The notes: generated by a model from the letters alone, not told the origin. A DNA stretch of 57,691 nt from Luteimonas kalidii (GCF_029887935.1 NZ_JARXRO010000020.1:591262-648952); one strand, 5' to 3'. Positions 9,078 through 18,405 are shown, counted from the first letter of the stretch. Translations and numbers: made by a program.

Positions 9078-11318
9078 GTGCCTGGCTGGATGCGATGGTG
9101 GGGGTGTGGCCTGGCGCTGCTGTGCGGGCCGGCATGGGCGGTGGAGATCGACGGCACCATCGCGCCCGGCGAATGGGACGCGGCGACCGCGATCGACGAC
9201 TTCCGCATGGTGCAGCCGCTGACGGGACAACCCGGCTCGCAGCCGACCCGGGCCTGGATCCTGGCCACGCCGGATGGCCTGGCGGTGGGCTTCCGCAACA
9301 TCCAGCCGCCGGGGGTGCCGCGCACGCGGCAGAAGGTGCGGCGCGACTTCGACGAACAGGTCGACCGGGTCAACGTCTTCGTCGACTTCGACGGTGACGG
9401 CCGTACCGGCTACGCGTTCACGGTCAGCTCCACCGGCGGGATCGCCGACGAGATCATCACCAACGAGACCCAGTTCAGCAGCGACTGGGACGGGCAGTGG
9501 CGGCATGCGGTGACCGAGGACGCCGAGGGCTGGTCGGTCGAGCTGCTGATCCCCTGGCACACCGCGCCGATGCGCGACGGCGCCGGTGGCGAGCGCACGC
9601 TCAAGCTGTTCCTGGCGCGCGTGGTCGGCTCCACCGGCGAACGCATGGCCTGGCCGGTGGCGAGCTTCGAGCGCGCGCGCTTCCTGTCCGAGTTCGCGCC
9701 GCTGACCGTCACCCAGTACAGCCAGTCGCTGCTGGCGGTGACGCCCTACGTGTCGGGCCTGTACGACAACGTCGGTGGCGACAGCGAGGGCAATGCGGGC
9801 GTGGACCTGTTCTGGAAGCCCAACGGCCGCTTCCAGCTCTCGGCCACTGTCAACCCGGACTTCGGCCAGGTGGAAAGCGACGACCTGGTGGTGAACTTCA
9901 GCGCCACCGAGACCTTCGTCAGCGACAAGCGTCCGTTCTTCACCGAGAACCAGGGCATCTTCGAATACACCACGCCCTCCGACTTCAGCCAGCTGCTCTA
10001 CACCCGCCGCATCGGCGGACCGGCCGACGACGGCGGCGGCGCCAGCGACATCAGCGCCGCGCTCAAGCTCAACGGCAGTCTGGGCGCGGCGAAGTACGGT
10101 CTGTTCTCCGCCGACGAGGCGGGCGAAGCCGGGCGCAGCTTCCACGCGCTGCGGCTGGTGCGCGATTTCCAGGCCCAGAACCTCGGCATGATGCTGACCC
10201 ACGTCGAGCGCCCGTTCCTGGGGCGCGAGGCCAGCGTGCTCGGCATCGACCACGACTGGCGCCCGAGCGCGCGCTGGAACGTGCGCAGCCGCGTGTTCGG
10301 CAGCCGTATCGACCAGGACGGCGAGCGCGTCAGCGACCTGGGTGCGACAGTGTGGGCCGACTACGAGATGGACGACGGCTGGCGCCAGCAGTGGATCGCG
10401 ATGCACTTCGGCAACGAGCTGGAAATCAACGACGCGGGGTATCTCTCGCGCAACAGCACCAACTACCTGCACTGGCAGGTCTCGCGCCGCTTCACCGACT
10501 TGCCGGACACCTCGCGCTACGCATCCGCCGACTGGCGCTGGCGCGCGAGCAGCAACCACAACAACCGCGGCCAGAAGCTCAACGACCAGTTCCGCATGAG
10601 CCGCCAGGGCCAGCTGCGCGACGGCAGTTCCGAGTACGCCCAGATCAACGTCAACGGCGCCGGCATCAACGACCTGCTGCTGCGCGGCAACGGCATCGTG
10701 CGCCTGCCGGCGAACTTCAATGCGTATTACGAGTTCGAGCGTCCGCGCAAGGGGCGCTGGGCGCACGACGTGGAAGCCGAACTGTTCGGAGGCGGCCTGG
10801 CCGGCAACGACCGGCTCGGCGGCTCGCTGTGGTACGGCGCGACGTACTTCGTCAGCGACGCCTTCAGCCTCAACGCCGGTGCGATCCTGATCCAGCGGCC
10901 GGACTGGCTGATCTGGCAGGGGGCGGAGACGGGCGATCTGGTCGGCGCCTTCGACGGCAAGGAGGCGAGGCTGATCGCAGGCCTGGACTGGAGCATCGAT
11001 CCGCGCCAGGAGCTGCGGGTGAAGCTGCAGGCGATCGGCATCGATGCGCGTGCGCGCCAGGCCTGGCGCTTCGACCCGGCGGGCAACGCGATCGCCGCGT
11101 CGGACCCGGTCGAGGATTTCAGCGTGCGCAACCTCGCCTTCCAGATCCGCTACCGCTACGAACTCGCGCCGCTGTCGTATCTCTACGTGGTCTACGGTCG
11201 CGGTGGCTTCGACCGCAGCGCGGTCTCCGAGGGCGTCGACGAGGCGCTGGTCGACAGTTTCGACCTGCGCGACGACGAGCAGCTGATGGTCAAGCTCAGC
11301 TACCGCTTCGAACTGTAG
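9078..11318 (+). CDS. DUF5916 outer-membrane beta-barrel protein with N-terminal CBM9-like domain
   Basis: A 746-residue exported protein. A signal peptide (MRWWGCGLALLCGPAWA) leads to a carbohydrate-binding-family-9-like beta-sandwich (about residues 22-200, with IDGTIAPGEWDAA), then the DUF5916 region (about 220-746), with the hallmark PDFGQVESDD and FFTENQGIF, and alternating strands ending in RYRYELAPLSYLYVVYGR and a terminal aromatic/leucine pattern (SYRFEL) typical of outer-membrane barrels. The GTG at 9078 has a GAGGGGG ribosome site at good distance; an ATG at 9090 is the alternative. Function is not known; the family is often near TonB-dependent transport or peptidase genes, none of which is adjacent here. 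Confidence 0.88.
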   Translation: MPGWMRWWGCGLALLCGPAWAVEIDGTIAPGEWDAATAIDDFRMVQPLTGQPGSQPTRAWILATPDGLAVGFRNIQPPGVPRTRQKVRRDFDEQVDRVNVFVDFDGDGRTGYAFTVSSTGGIADEIITNETQFSSDWDGQWRHAVTEDAEGWSVELLIPWHTAPMRDGAGGERTLKLFLARVVGSTGERMAWPVASFERARFLSEFAPLTVTQYSQSLLAVTPYVSGLYDNVGGDSEGNAGVDLFWKPNGRFQLSATVNPDFGQVESDDLVVNFSATETFVSDKRPFFTENQGIFEYTTPSDFSQLLYTRRIGGPADDGGGASDISAALKLNGSLGAAKYGLFSADEAGEAGRSFHALRLVRDFQAQNLGMMLTHVERPFLGREASVLGIDHDWRPSARWNVRSRVFGSRIDQDGERVSDLGATVWADYEMDDGWRQQWIAMHFGNELEINDAGYLSRNSTNYLHWQVSRRFTDLPDTSRYASADWRWRASSNHNNRGQKLNDQFRMSRQGQLRDGSSEYAQINVNGAGINDLLLRGNGIVRLPANFNAYYEFERPRKGRWAHDVEAELFGGGLAGNDRLGGSLWYGATYFVSDAFSLNAGAILIQRPDWLIWQGAETGDLVGAFDGKEARLIAGLDWSIDPRQELRVKLQAIGIDARARQAWRFDPAGNAIAASDPVEDFSVRNLAFQIRYRYELAPLSYLYVVYGRGGFDRSAVSEGVDEALVDSFDLRDDEQLMVKLSYRFEL

Positions 11319-11331
11319 GCGGCGTGCCGGA

Positions 11332-12048
11332 TCAGGGCGAGGCGGCCTCGCGCAGGTCCGCCGAGGCGATGTGCCACGCGCGCTGCGCCGCGCTCGCGCC
11401 GTCGACCACCGCGCGCCGCAGCAGGTAGCGGCCGGCGAGCCGCTGCACGCTGCCGTCGCTGCGCGTGGTGGTCACCGTGACCGGCACTTCGACGTAGCGC
11501 GAGCCGGCGGCGGCCTCGACCGGACCGGGATCGCCGTAGGTCACCTCCAGCGCGGTCATGTCGCTGAAGTTCGCCGCGAACGCGGCCGGATCCTGGCCGC
11601 TGGCCCGGCCGCCATCCGACCAGGCCGCATAGGCGCGCGCGTAGTCGCGCGCCTCGATCGCGGCGTAGTACGCGCGCAGGGTCGCGGCTGCATCGGCGGG
11701 CGTGGGCTCTGCGGCAGCATCGGCGGGCGCCGGCATGGCCAGCCCGGTTTCGGGATTGTCCTCGAGCGGCGGCATCCCGGCCGTTGCGTCGGCGGGAAGC
11801 AGGTCGGGTGGAGGCGGCGGCGCGGCGCCGGCCAACGGCACTTCACCGGGTCCCGGGCGCGCAGGCATGTCGGTGATCGCGCCGTCGGCCGCGCTCGGCT
11901 GCGGCAGCGGTGCGGCGTCGGCGTCCGTGGTGTCGTCCGCGACCTGTGCGTCGTTGCGTCCACTGCAGGCGGACAGCAGCAGGCCGCACAGCGCGGCCGT
12001 TGCGACGATGCGCACGGACAGGGCGGACGGAGTGGAGCCGGGCGCCAC
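11332..12048 (-). CDS. Hypothetical lipoprotein with NTF2-like C-terminal domain
   Basis: A 238-residue protein with a lipoprotein signal peptide (lipobox LLLSACSG, Cys28), a Pro/Ala/Asp-rich low-complexity linker (about 30-125), and a C-terminal region (about 128-238) that looks like an NTF2/SnoaL-type alpha+beta fold (LRAYYAAIEARDYARAYAAW, then RYVEVPVTVTTTRSDG). It starts with GTG one base after the stop of the DUF1439 lipoprotein gene, so the two form an operon. The linker suggests a domain held away from the membrane. I do not recognise a function. Confidence 0.78.
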   Translation of the reverse strand: MAPGSTPSALSVRIVATAALCGLLLSACSGRNDAQVADDTTDADAAPLPQPSAADGAITDMPARPGPGEVPLAGAAPPPPPDLLPADATAGMPPLEDNPETGLAMPAPADAAAEPTPADAAATLRAYYAAIEARDYARAYAAWSDGGRASGQDPAAFAANFSDMTALEVTYGDPGPVEAAAGSRYVEVPVTVTTTRSDGSVQRLAGRYLLRRAVVDGASAAQRAWHIASADLREAASP

Positions 12049-12049
12049 G

Positions 12050-12613
12050 TCAGCGCTCCAGGTGCACGACGACCGTGCCGCGTTCGATGCCGACGTCGCC
12101 GATCCGCCGCCCGGCGGGCAGCTTGTCGAGCAGGTCCTCGTCCAGACGATAGACCGGTTCGCTACGCGCCATCTCGGCCAGCAGGCTGTTGACCACTCCG
12201 CGCGCGCCGCCGCGCAGCAGTTCGCCGGAGCCGGGCAGTTCGAACTGCAGCAGTTCGGGCGCCTCCAGGTGCAGGCCCTGGGTCGCGGTGTCGTAGCGCA
12301 GGCCGCTGGCCAGCGCGAGCCGGCCGCTGGTCTCGCCTTCGCCGCCCAGCGCGCCGAGCCCGAGGTCGAACTCCATGCGCAGGCGCGAGTCGCCCGGCGG
12401 GATCGAGACGCGCGGATTGGCCAGCGTCACCGTGACCAGTCCGCCCAGCTTGTCGAACTCGCGCGGGAAGCGCCGGTCGAGCTGGCGCTGCAGCTGGCCT
12501 GGCGTGACCGCCACCTGGTCGTTCAACCAGGCCGATACCGCGCCAAGGGTGGCGCAGCCGGCGAGCAGCGAGAGCAGCATCAGCACGAATGCGGCAGGCA
12601 GGATGCGACGCAT
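12050..12613 (-). CDS. DUF1439 family lipoprotein
   Basis: A 187-residue lipoprotein with a signal peptide MRRILPAAFVLMLLSLLAGC (lipid Cys20). The mature part matches the DUF1439 (YceB-like) family, beta-rich envelope lipoproteins, with VTPGQLQRQLDRRFP followed by VTLANPRVSIPPGDSRLRMEFDL, and a C-terminal VVVHLER strand. The family has a tubular lipid-binding-like fold. Translation is almost contiguous with the next lipoprotein gene downstream. Role in the envelope is unknown. Confidence 0.85.
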   Translation of the reverse strand: MRRILPAAFVLMLLSLLAGCATLGAVSAWLNDQVAVTPGQLQRQLDRRFPREFDKLGGLVTVTLANPRVSIPPGDSRLRMEFDLGLGALGGEGETSGRLALASGLRYDTATQGLHLEAPELLQFELPGSGELLRGGARGVVNSLLAEMARSEPVYRLDEDLLDKLPAGRRIGDVGIERGTVVVHLER

Positions 12614-12683
12614 GGGGTGTCCTCTTGGGAACGGCTCGCGACAGTGTGCCGGCGCCGGCTGAACGCCTGCTCCACGCGCCCGC

Positions 12684-13115
12684 TCAGGGCGGCGCGTGCA
12701 GCGCCTCGCGCCGGGGCTGGAGCCAGGCGAGCAGCGCGCCCAGCAGCACCATCGCCAGCGTGCCCAGCACCACCTGGCGCGCGACCAGCGCGCCGGGCAG
12801 CGGCTGCACCGCGTATTGCAGCAGGCTGGCCGGCACGGTCGAGAACAGCGCCATCGCCAGCCCGAAGCGCAGGCCCTGGACCAGAGTGGGGCGGCGGCGG
12901 TCGACCCCCTGCGCGAAGATCCAGGTCATCGCGAACCCGACCAGCCCGTGGGCCAGCAGCAGCCAGCCGAAGTGGCGGGCGCCTTCCTGGGCGTTGCGGT
13001 ACATCGCGCCGAGCGCGGCGTAGTCGGGCCCCAGCAGGAAGGCATGGATCACGAATGTCAGCAGCAGCGCGGCGAACGACACCACCAGGCCGCAGATCCA
13101 GAACCGCTTGCCCAT
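12684..13115 (-). CDS. Hypothetical four-helix inner-membrane protein
   Basis: A 143-residue protein with four predicted transmembrane segments: ICGLVVSFAALLLTFVIHAF, FGWLLLAHGLVGFAMTWIFA, LRFGLAMALFSTVPASLL and VVLGTLAMVLLGALLAWL. The ATG is preceded by an AGGGGGAAG ribosome site. It lies 70 bases upstream of the DUF1439 lipoprotein gene on the same strand. No family function is recognised beyond a conserved small membrane protein type. Confidence 0.75.
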   Translation of the reverse strand: MGKRFWICGLVVSFAALLLTFVIHAFLLGPDYAALGAMYRNAQEGARHFGWLLLAHGLVGFAMTWIFAQGVDRRRPTLVQGLRFGLAMALFSTVPASLLQYAVQPLPGALVARQVVLGTLAMVLLGALLAWLQPRREALHAPP

Positions 13116-13228
13116 CGCTTCCCCCTGGCACGCGCCGAGACCGCCATGCTACTGCCGTGTACTGCGTCGGGCCACCCGTCCGCAAGGCGGTCCGATGCAG
13201 CGCGGCGACGCGATCGCGCGGTCGCCGC

Positions 13229-13882
13229 TCAGCCCGCCGCGTTGCGGAATTCCTGTTCCAGGCGCTGCTTCAGCGCATCGTCCAGCTTGAGCTGGCGCGC
13301 GAGCTCGTCCAGGTAGGCGCGCTCCATGTAGCTCTGCTCGTCGGCGGCGACCAGGCTGGCCAGATACATCTCCGAGGCGATCTCGGGGGTGGAGGCCGCA
13401 CGCGCGACCTCGGCCGGATCGAGCGGCTTCTCCAGTTCGGCCTTGAGCCACTGCTGCACCTCGGCCTCGGGTGCGATGCGTGCGAACTCGCCCTCGATCA
13501 CCTCGCGCTCGCGCGCATCGATGTGCCCGTCGGCCTTTGCGGCGGCCACCAGCGCGCGCAGGATCGCCTCGCCGTGCAGATTGGCCTGTGGCGGCGGCAG
13601 GCGGTCGACCGTCTGCGGCTGCACCGTCGCGCCCTGTTGCGCCCTGTAATCGCCGTAGGCGCGATAGGCCATCATCCCCAGCGCCGCCAGGCCGCCGTAG
13701 GTGGCGAGCTTGCGCGTGGTCTTGTTGCGTCCGAGCAGCAGTCCGAGTGCGCCGCCGCCGAGCGCGCCCTTGCCGAAATCGGAGCCGAGCATGCCGCCGA
13801 TGCCGCCGCGGCCATCGTTGCCGGTCATGGTGGTCGGGGCGGCGGACTTGAGCAGGTGGTCGAGGAATCCGTTGAGGCTCAT
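13229..13882 (-). CDS. DUF533 / TerB-like protein
   Basis: A 217-residue protein of the DUF533 (YebE-like) family. The N-terminal half is Gly-rich with a short hydrophobic segment (GALGGGALGLLLG and YGGLAALGMMAYRAY), and the C-terminal half (about 95-217) is an all-helical TerB-like domain, seen in ILRALVAAAKADGHIDAREREVIEGEF with its acidic DGHIDAREREVIE motif. The ATG at 13882 (MSLNGFLDHLL) is chosen over one 12 codons upstream because family similarity begins there. TerB-like domains are linked to stress and metal tolerance, but the function of this family is not established. Confidence 0.86.
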   Translation of the reverse strand: MSLNGFLDHLLKSAAPTTMTGNDGRGGIGGMLGSDFGKGALGGGALGLLLGRNKTTRKLATYGGLAALGMMAYRAYGDYRAQQGATVQPQTVDRLPPPQANLHGEAILRALVAAAKADGHIDAREREVIEGEFARIAPEAEVQQWLKAELEKPLDPAEVARAASTPEIASEMYLASLVAADEQSYMERAYLDELARQLKLDDALKQRLEQEFRNAAG

Positions 13883-13937
13883 CGGGGCATCCGGTCGGTC
13901 AGGGGAGGAAGCGCGCATCGTACCTCCCGGAAACGAA

Positions 13938-13961
13938 ACGGGACGGCAAAGGCCGTCCCGT
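13938..13961 (-). terminator. Rho-independent terminator of the HU gene
   Basis: Perfect 10-bp stem ACGGGACGGC / GCCGTCCCGT with a four-base loop, 27 bases beyond the HU stop. Read on the minus strand it is followed by TTTCGTTT, a fair U-rich tail. Confidence 0.8.
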
Positions 13962-13987
13962 TCGTGGTGTCGCTGGAGGCGCCGCGA

Positions 13988-14368
13988 TCAGGCGGCGGCG
14001 TCCTTGAGCTTCTTCAGCGGGCGCACCTTGACCTTCACCGAGGCGGGCTTGGCGGCGAACCACTGCTCTTCCTTGGTGAACGGGTTGATGCCCTTGCGCT
14101 TGGGCTTGGCCGGCACGCTGACGGCGCTGAACTTGGCGACGCCCGGCAGAGTGAAGCTGCCCGCGCCCTTCTTGTTGAGCGAGCCGTGGATCGCGCCCTC
14201 GAGCGCGCCCATCACGGCGCGGACGTCCTTGGCGGCGACGCCGGTGCTGTCGGCGATGTGGGCCACCAGGCCCGACTTGCTCAGCGGATCCTTGATCGCC
14301 TTCGGCGCGGCAGGCTTGGCGGCCTTCTTCGGAGCTGCCTTCTTGGCAGGAGCCTTCTTCTTTGCCAT
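13988..14368 (-). CDS. HU-family DNA-binding protein with lysine/alanine-rich tail
   Basis: A 126-residue nucleoid protein. Residues about 27-115 are an HU/IHF fold (SKSGLVAHIADSTGV, ALEGAIHGSL, GSFTLPGVAKFSAV, and the DNA-binding arm KPKRKGINPFTKEEQWFAAKPA). The N-terminal 26 residues are a histone-H1-like tail of KK/AAP repeats (MAKKKAPAKKAAPKKAAKP), unlike the 90-residue E. coli HU; lysine-tailed HU proteins are common in this bacterial group. The gene stands alone with its own promoter (14437-14465) and terminator (13938-13961), and should be well expressed. Confidence 0.93.
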   Translation of the reverse strand: MAKKKAPAKKAAPKKAAKPAAPKAIKDPLSKSGLVAHIADSTGVAAKDVRAVMGALEGAIHGSLNKKGAGSFTLPGVAKFSAVSVPAKPKRKGINPFTKEEQWFAAKPASVKVKVRPLKKLKDAAA

Positions 14369-14436
14369 GGGTTTTGTGTTCCCTCGTCAGTGTCTGTGGT
14401 CAGCGTTGTCTTGTGGCCGAACGTGCCGGCAGGCGC

Positions 14437-14465
14437 AATGTAGGGCATCCGCCACCCGCCGCCAA
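14437..14465 (-). promoter_or_regulatory. Sigma-70-like promoter of the HU gene
   Basis: On the minus strand: TTGGCG (14465-14460), exactly 17 bases, then TACATT (14442-14437). It gives a leader of about 60 bases that carries a GAGGGA ribosome site before the ATG. Confidence 0.6.
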
Positions 14466-14503
14466 TAGGAAACGCGGAAAAAACGCCGCTTTTCTATGGC
14501 CGA

Positions 14504-14914
14504 TCAGCGGTCCTGCGCGCGACGCCGGACCGGAGGCCAGCGCCACCAGCACAGCGCGACCAGTCCGGCGAACGCGCTGTAGGCGAACACGAACACCCAC
14601 CAGGGCGCCTCGAAGAAGATCAGGCGCGACAACCAGTACTGGATGAAGGAGTCGCCGTAAGTGGCCTGCCCGGCTCGGTTTCGCAGCGATTGCTCCCACG
14701 TCGTCAGCGGGCACAGCCGGCCCAGCCAGGCCTGCAGCGCGATCACCAGCATCAGCGCCAGATGCGTGGCCCGCAGCGCGAACGCACGCACCCAGCGCCA
14801 GCCGAGCGGCCCGCCGACCACGATCGCCAGGGTGAACAGCACCACGAACGCGACCACGCCCACGTGCAGCGCGAGGATCGCGTCGGCGAGCAGGGCGGCG
14901 ACGGCGGGCGTCAT
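14504..14914 (-). CDS. DUF2784 family membrane protein
   Basis: A 136-residue integral membrane protein with about four helices (LLADAILALHVGVVAFVVLF, LALMLVIALQAWLG, a central amphipathic region and FVFAYSAFAGLVALCWW). The motif RLCPLTTWEQSLR between helices 2 and 3 is the hallmark of DUF2784. The start lies 17 bases after the end of the EF-G-like gene on the same strand, so the two are probably co-transcribed. Function unknown. Confidence 0.85.
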   Translation of the reverse strand: MTPAVAALLADAILALHVGVVAFVVLFTLAIVVGGPLGWRWVRAFALRATHLALMLVIALQAWLGRLCPLTTWEQSLRNRAGQATYGDSFIQYWLSRLIFFEAPWWVFVFAYSAFAGLVALCWWRWPPVRRRAQDR

Positions 14915-14930
14915 GGGAGCAGACGCGCGT

Positions 14931-16994
14931 TCATTCGTCCTCGTGGCCGGGTCGCCAGGCTGCCGCGAGCGCCTGCTGCACCTGCGGCGGCACCGGTTCG
15001 TAGTGGCTGAAGTCGAGTGCGTAGCGCCCGCGGCCTGCAGTGATCGACTTCAGTTCGGCGGCATAGCCTTCGAGTTCCGACAGCGGCACCTGCGCGCTGA
15101 CCGCGATCTCGCCGCTGCCTGCGGCATCGGTGCCGTTGATGCGTGCCCGCTTGGCGGCCAGGCCGCCGCTGATGTCGCCCATGTGCGCCTCAGGCGCGTT
15201 CACTTCCAGGTCCACGATCGGTTCGAGCACCTGCGGCCGCGCCCTGGACACGGCATCGAGGAAGGCCTTGCGTCCGGCGGCGACGAAGGCGACCTCCTTG
15301 CTGTCCACCGGATGATGCTTGCCGTCGTACACCACCACGCGCAGGTCCTGCATCGGGTAGCCGGCGACCGCGCCGGACGCCAGCACCTGGCGCACGCCCT
15401 TCTCGACCGCGGGCAGGAACTGCCCCGGGATCACGCCCCCCTTCACCTCGTCGACGAATTCGAACCCGCCACCGCGCGGCAGCGGTTCGACCCGCAGGAA
15501 CACCTCGCCGAACTGCCCGGCGCCGCCGGTCTGCTTCTTGTGCCGGTGGTGGCCCTCGGCGCGGGCGGCCACCGTCTCCCGGTAGGCGATGCGCGGCGGG
15601 TGCGTGTGCACCTCGATCCCGAAGCGGTCGCGCAGGCGGTCGATCTGCACCCGCAGGTGCAGGTCGGACAGGCCGCGGATCACGGTTTCGTTGGTCTCGG
15701 TCTCGTGCTCGACGTGGAAGCACGGATCCTCTTCGGCCAGCTTGTGCAGCGCGGTGGCCAGCTTCTGCTCCTGGCCCTTGCTGCCGGCCTCGATCGCCAG
15801 CCCGAACATCGGCCGCGGGAAGTCCACCGGCGCGAGGTGGATCTGGTCCTCGTCGTGGCTGTCGTGCAGGACCGCGTCGACATGCAGCTCCTCGACCTTG
15901 GCCACGGCGGCGATGTCGCCGGGGATCGCCTGTTCGACCTCGACGTGCTCGCGCCCGCGCAGCTTGAACAGGTGGCCGACCTTGAACGGCTTGCGTCCAT
16001 CGTCCACGAACAGCTGGCTGTCCCGGCGCACCGTCCCCTGGTAGACGCGGAACACGCCGAGCTTGCCGACGAACGGGTCGTGCACGATGCGGAACACGTC
16101 GGCGACCACGTGCGCGTCGGGGTCGGGCGTGGTGGTGATCGCCTGCGCCTCCGCGCCGGCGCCCTTCACGAACGGCGGCGGGTTCGCCTCGCCCGGATGC
16201 GGGAACAGGCGCTCGGCCACGTCCAGCAGTTCGCGCACGCCCGTGCCGGTGCGCGCGGACGCGAAGCACACCGGCACCAGGTGGCCATCGCGCAGGCACT
16301 GTTCGAACGCGTCGTGCAGTTCGGTGCCGGACAGGCCCGACTCGCCGCGTTCGAGATAGTGGTCCATCACCGATTCGTCGATCTCGACCACCTGGTCGAG
16401 GATGCGCTGGTGCCACTCTGCCACCGGACCCAGGTCGCTGTCGCCTTCGGCCTGGCCGAAGCAGTCGATCACCCGCGCGCCGCCGCCGGCGGGCAGGTTG
16501 AGCGGCAGGACCGTGGTGCCGAAGGCCTCGCGCAGCTGCGCGAGCACGCGTGCCGGGTCGGCGCCCTCGGTGTCGATGCGATTGACCACGATCGCGCGGC
16601 ACAGGCCGCGTTCGCGCGCGCGTTCCATCATCCGGCGGGTGCCGTGCTCGACGCCCCCGGCGGCATCGACCACCACGATCGCGGTCTCGACCGCGGCCAG
16701 CGCCGCCAGCGCCGGGCCGCGGAAATCGGGATAGCCGGGCAGGTCGACCAGGTTGACGTGGATCGATTCACCGGACGCGGCGACATGGTCGAGGCCGGCG
16801 ATGGCGGCGTCGATCGAATGGCCGCGCTGCTTCTCGATCGGGTCGAAGTCGGACACGGTGTTGCCGCGTTCGACGGTGCCTGCCGTCTGGACTGCGCCGC
16901 CGGCATGCAGCAGGGCTTCGAACAGGGTGGTCTTGCCGGCGCCGGGATGGCCCGCCAGGGCCACGTTGCGGATCTGTGCGGTCGAGTAGGGCAT
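14931..16994 (-). CDS. Elongation factor G-like GTPase (EF-G2 type)
   Basis: A 687-residue five-domain translational GTPase related to EF-G. G1 is GHPGAGKTT (15-23) in place of the usual AHIDAGKTT, G3 is DLPGYPDF (84-91) in place of DTPGHVDF, and G4 is NRID (138-141). Tyr88 thus stands where canonical EF-G has the catalytic histidine, as I remember for the EF-G2-like subfamily. Domain IV (about 470-590) retains an extended tip region, GHHRHKKQTGGAGQFGEV. The ATG at 16994 is chosen because the extra upstream residues of the open frame are not EF-G-like. The cell presumably has a separate main EF-G; this one may have a specialised or non-translocating role. Confidence 0.9.
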   Translation of the reverse strand: MPYSTAQIRNVALAGHPGAGKTTLFEALLHAGGAVQTAGTVERGNTVSDFDPIEKQRGHSIDAAIAGLDHVAASGESIHVNLVDLPGYPDFRGPALAALAAVETAIVVVDAAGGVEHGTRRMMERARERGLCRAIVVNRIDTEGADPARVLAQLREAFGTTVLPLNLPAGGGARVIDCFGQAEGDSDLGPVAEWHQRILDQVVEIDESVMDHYLERGESGLSGTELHDAFEQCLRDGHLVPVCFASARTGTGVRELLDVAERLFPHPGEANPPPFVKGAGAEAQAITTTPDPDAHVVADVFRIVHDPFVGKLGVFRVYQGTVRRDSQLFVDDGRKPFKVGHLFKLRGREHVEVEQAIPGDIAAVAKVEELHVDAVLHDSHDEDQIHLAPVDFPRPMFGLAIEAGSKGQEQKLATALHKLAEEDPCFHVEHETETNETVIRGLSDLHLRVQIDRLRDRFGIEVHTHPPRIAYRETVAARAEGHHRHKKQTGGAGQFGEVFLRVEPLPRGGGFEFVDEVKGGVIPGQFLPAVEKGVRQVLASGAVAGYPMQDLRVVVYDGKHHPVDSKEVAFVAAGRKAFLDAVSRARPQVLEPIVDLEVNAPEAHMGDISGGLAAKRARINGTDAAGSGEIAVSAQVPLSELEGYAAELKSITAGRGRYALDFSHYEPVPPQVQQALAAAWRPGHEDE

Positions 16995-17291
16995 GTGGCC
17001 GATCCTCCCTTGCATGGGAGCCGGCCGGCGGCCGGCATCTGCATCGGGATCCTGCCTGTGCCGGACAAGGCGTGCCCGGCAACCGGGGCGGGATCGCATG
17101 GCCGCCATGGCAACCGCGTGGGGGCAGCGCAGGCGTCGGGACCTGCGCCCGCGGTGCGGTCACGGCGGAAGGCCACCTTAGCGCGTCGCCGCGGAGCGGG
17201 CGCGTTGCGACGCAGCACGTCCGGGCCGCGAACGCGGAAGTAACGCGCTCGCGCTTACGCTGGCCGCTTGACCCCCACAGGAGCACACACG

Positions 17292-17726
17292 ATGGGCATC
17301 TCCCGCAAGGCCAGCGCGCATTGGGAAGGCGACCTCAAGAGCGGCAAGGGCAGCCTCAGCACGCCGCAGAGCGGCCTGCTCGACAACACCCGCTACGGAT
17401 TCAACAGCCGCTTCGGCGACGAGAAGGGGACCAATCCCGAAGAGCTGATCGCGGCCGCGCATGCGGGCTGCTTCACCATGGCGCTGTCGGCCAAGCTGAC
17501 CGAGGCGGGCCACCCGCCCGAATCGCTCGACGGCAGCGCCGAGGTCGACCTGTCGATGGAAGGCGGTCCGACGCTCAGCGCGATCAGGCTGAAGATGAAG
17601 GCGAAGGTGCCGGGCCTGGACGAGGCGGAGTTCCGTGCGATCGCGGACGACGCCAAGCAGAACTGCCCGGTGTCCAAGGCCCTGAGCGCGGTACCGATCA
17701 CGCTGGAGGCGGAACTGGTTGGGTGA
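17292..17726 (+). CDS. osmC: OsmC family peroxidase-like protein
   Basis: A 144-residue OsmC/Ohr-type thiol peroxidase that reduces organic hydroperoxides. The paired cysteines are Cys60 ([10 protein letters not shown]) and Cys125 ([11 protein letters not shown]), at the expected spacing, and the [20 protein letters not shown] start is characteristic of OsmC rather than Ohr. The ATG at 17292 has an AGGAG ribosome site 8 bases upstream and is preferred to an earlier in-frame ATG-less extension. Its stop overlaps the start of the following hydrolase gene, so both are on one transcript. Confidence 0.94.
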   Translation: MGISRKASAHWEGDLKSGKGSLSTPQSGLLDNTRYGFNSRFGDEKGTNPEELIAAAHAGCFTMALSAKLTEAGHPPESLDGSAEVDLSMEGGPTLSAIRLKMKAKVPGLDEAEFRAIADDAKQNCPVSKALSAVPITLEAELVG

Positions 17727-18405
17727 GCGCATCCGCTCGACGTTGATGGTGCACGGAGGCGGCGGTGGCGGTTGGGAATGGAACGTCTGGAAGGGTGTCT
17801 TCGAGGCCACGCGCATGCGCGTGGCCGCGCCCGACCTGCGTGCCAGCCCGAACGGCCTCGCCGCCACCGGCCTGGACGACTACGCCGCGCAGGTGCGCGC
17901 GGCGCTGGCGTCGCTGCCGCGTCCGCGCGCGGTGGTGGGCGCCAGCCTGGGCGGACTGCTGGCGATGGAATGCGCCGCCGACGCCGATGCGCTGGTGCTG
18001 GTCAATCCCGTGCCGCCGTCGCCCTGGCATGCCCAGCTGCCGGGGCGCGACTGGCCGGACGTGGTGCCGTGGCAGCGGGACGCCCGGCTGACCGGCACCC
18101 GGCGCGCACTCCCCGACGCCGACGAGGCCACTGCCCTGTTCGCCTTCCGCCACTGGCGCGACGAGAGCGGTCGCGCCATGCGCGAGGCCTACGCAGGGCG
18201 CGCGGTGCCGCGCCCCGCGTGCCGGGTGCTGTGCATCGCCTCGATGGTCGACGACGACGTCCCGCCGGCGCTGACCGCCGCGTTGGCCACAGACCTCGAT
18301 GCGTCGCTGCTGCGGGCCACCGCGGTCAGCCACGTGGGTCCGCTGCTGGGGCGCAATGCGGCCGACTGCGCGGAGCAGGCACTCGCCTGGCTGTCGCGAG
18401 GTTGA
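17719..18405 (+). CDS. Small alpha/beta hydrolase
   Basis: A 228-residue alpha/beta-hydrolase fold protein of unknown substrate. It has an oxyanion region [11 protein letters not shown] near the N terminus, nucleophile Ser76 in GASLGG, an acid among Asp178-180 (MVDDDV) and His205 (SHVGP). A TTG at 17719, overlapping the OsmC stop by 8 bases, is taken as start because the later ATG at 17746 would remove the first beta strand (RSTLMVHG). No signal peptide. Coupling to OsmC suggests a shared stress or detoxification context, but this is inference. Confidence 0.82.
   Translation: MGERIRSTLMVHGGGGGGWEWNVWKGVFEATRMRVAAPDLRASPNGLAATGLDDYAAQVRAALASLPRPRAVVGASLGGLLAMECAADADALVLVNPVPPSPWHAQLPGRDWPDVVPWQRDARLTGTRRALPDADEATALFAFRHWRDESGRAMREAYAGRAVPRPACRVLCIASMVDDDVPPALTAALATDLDASLLRATAVSHVGPLLGRNAADCAEQALAWLSRG

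Noticed and set aside
17719..18405. Frameshifted or truncated hydrolase because no ATG fits its start
   Set aside because: A TTG that overlaps the OsmC stop gives a complete fold with all three catalytic residues, so no lesion is needed.
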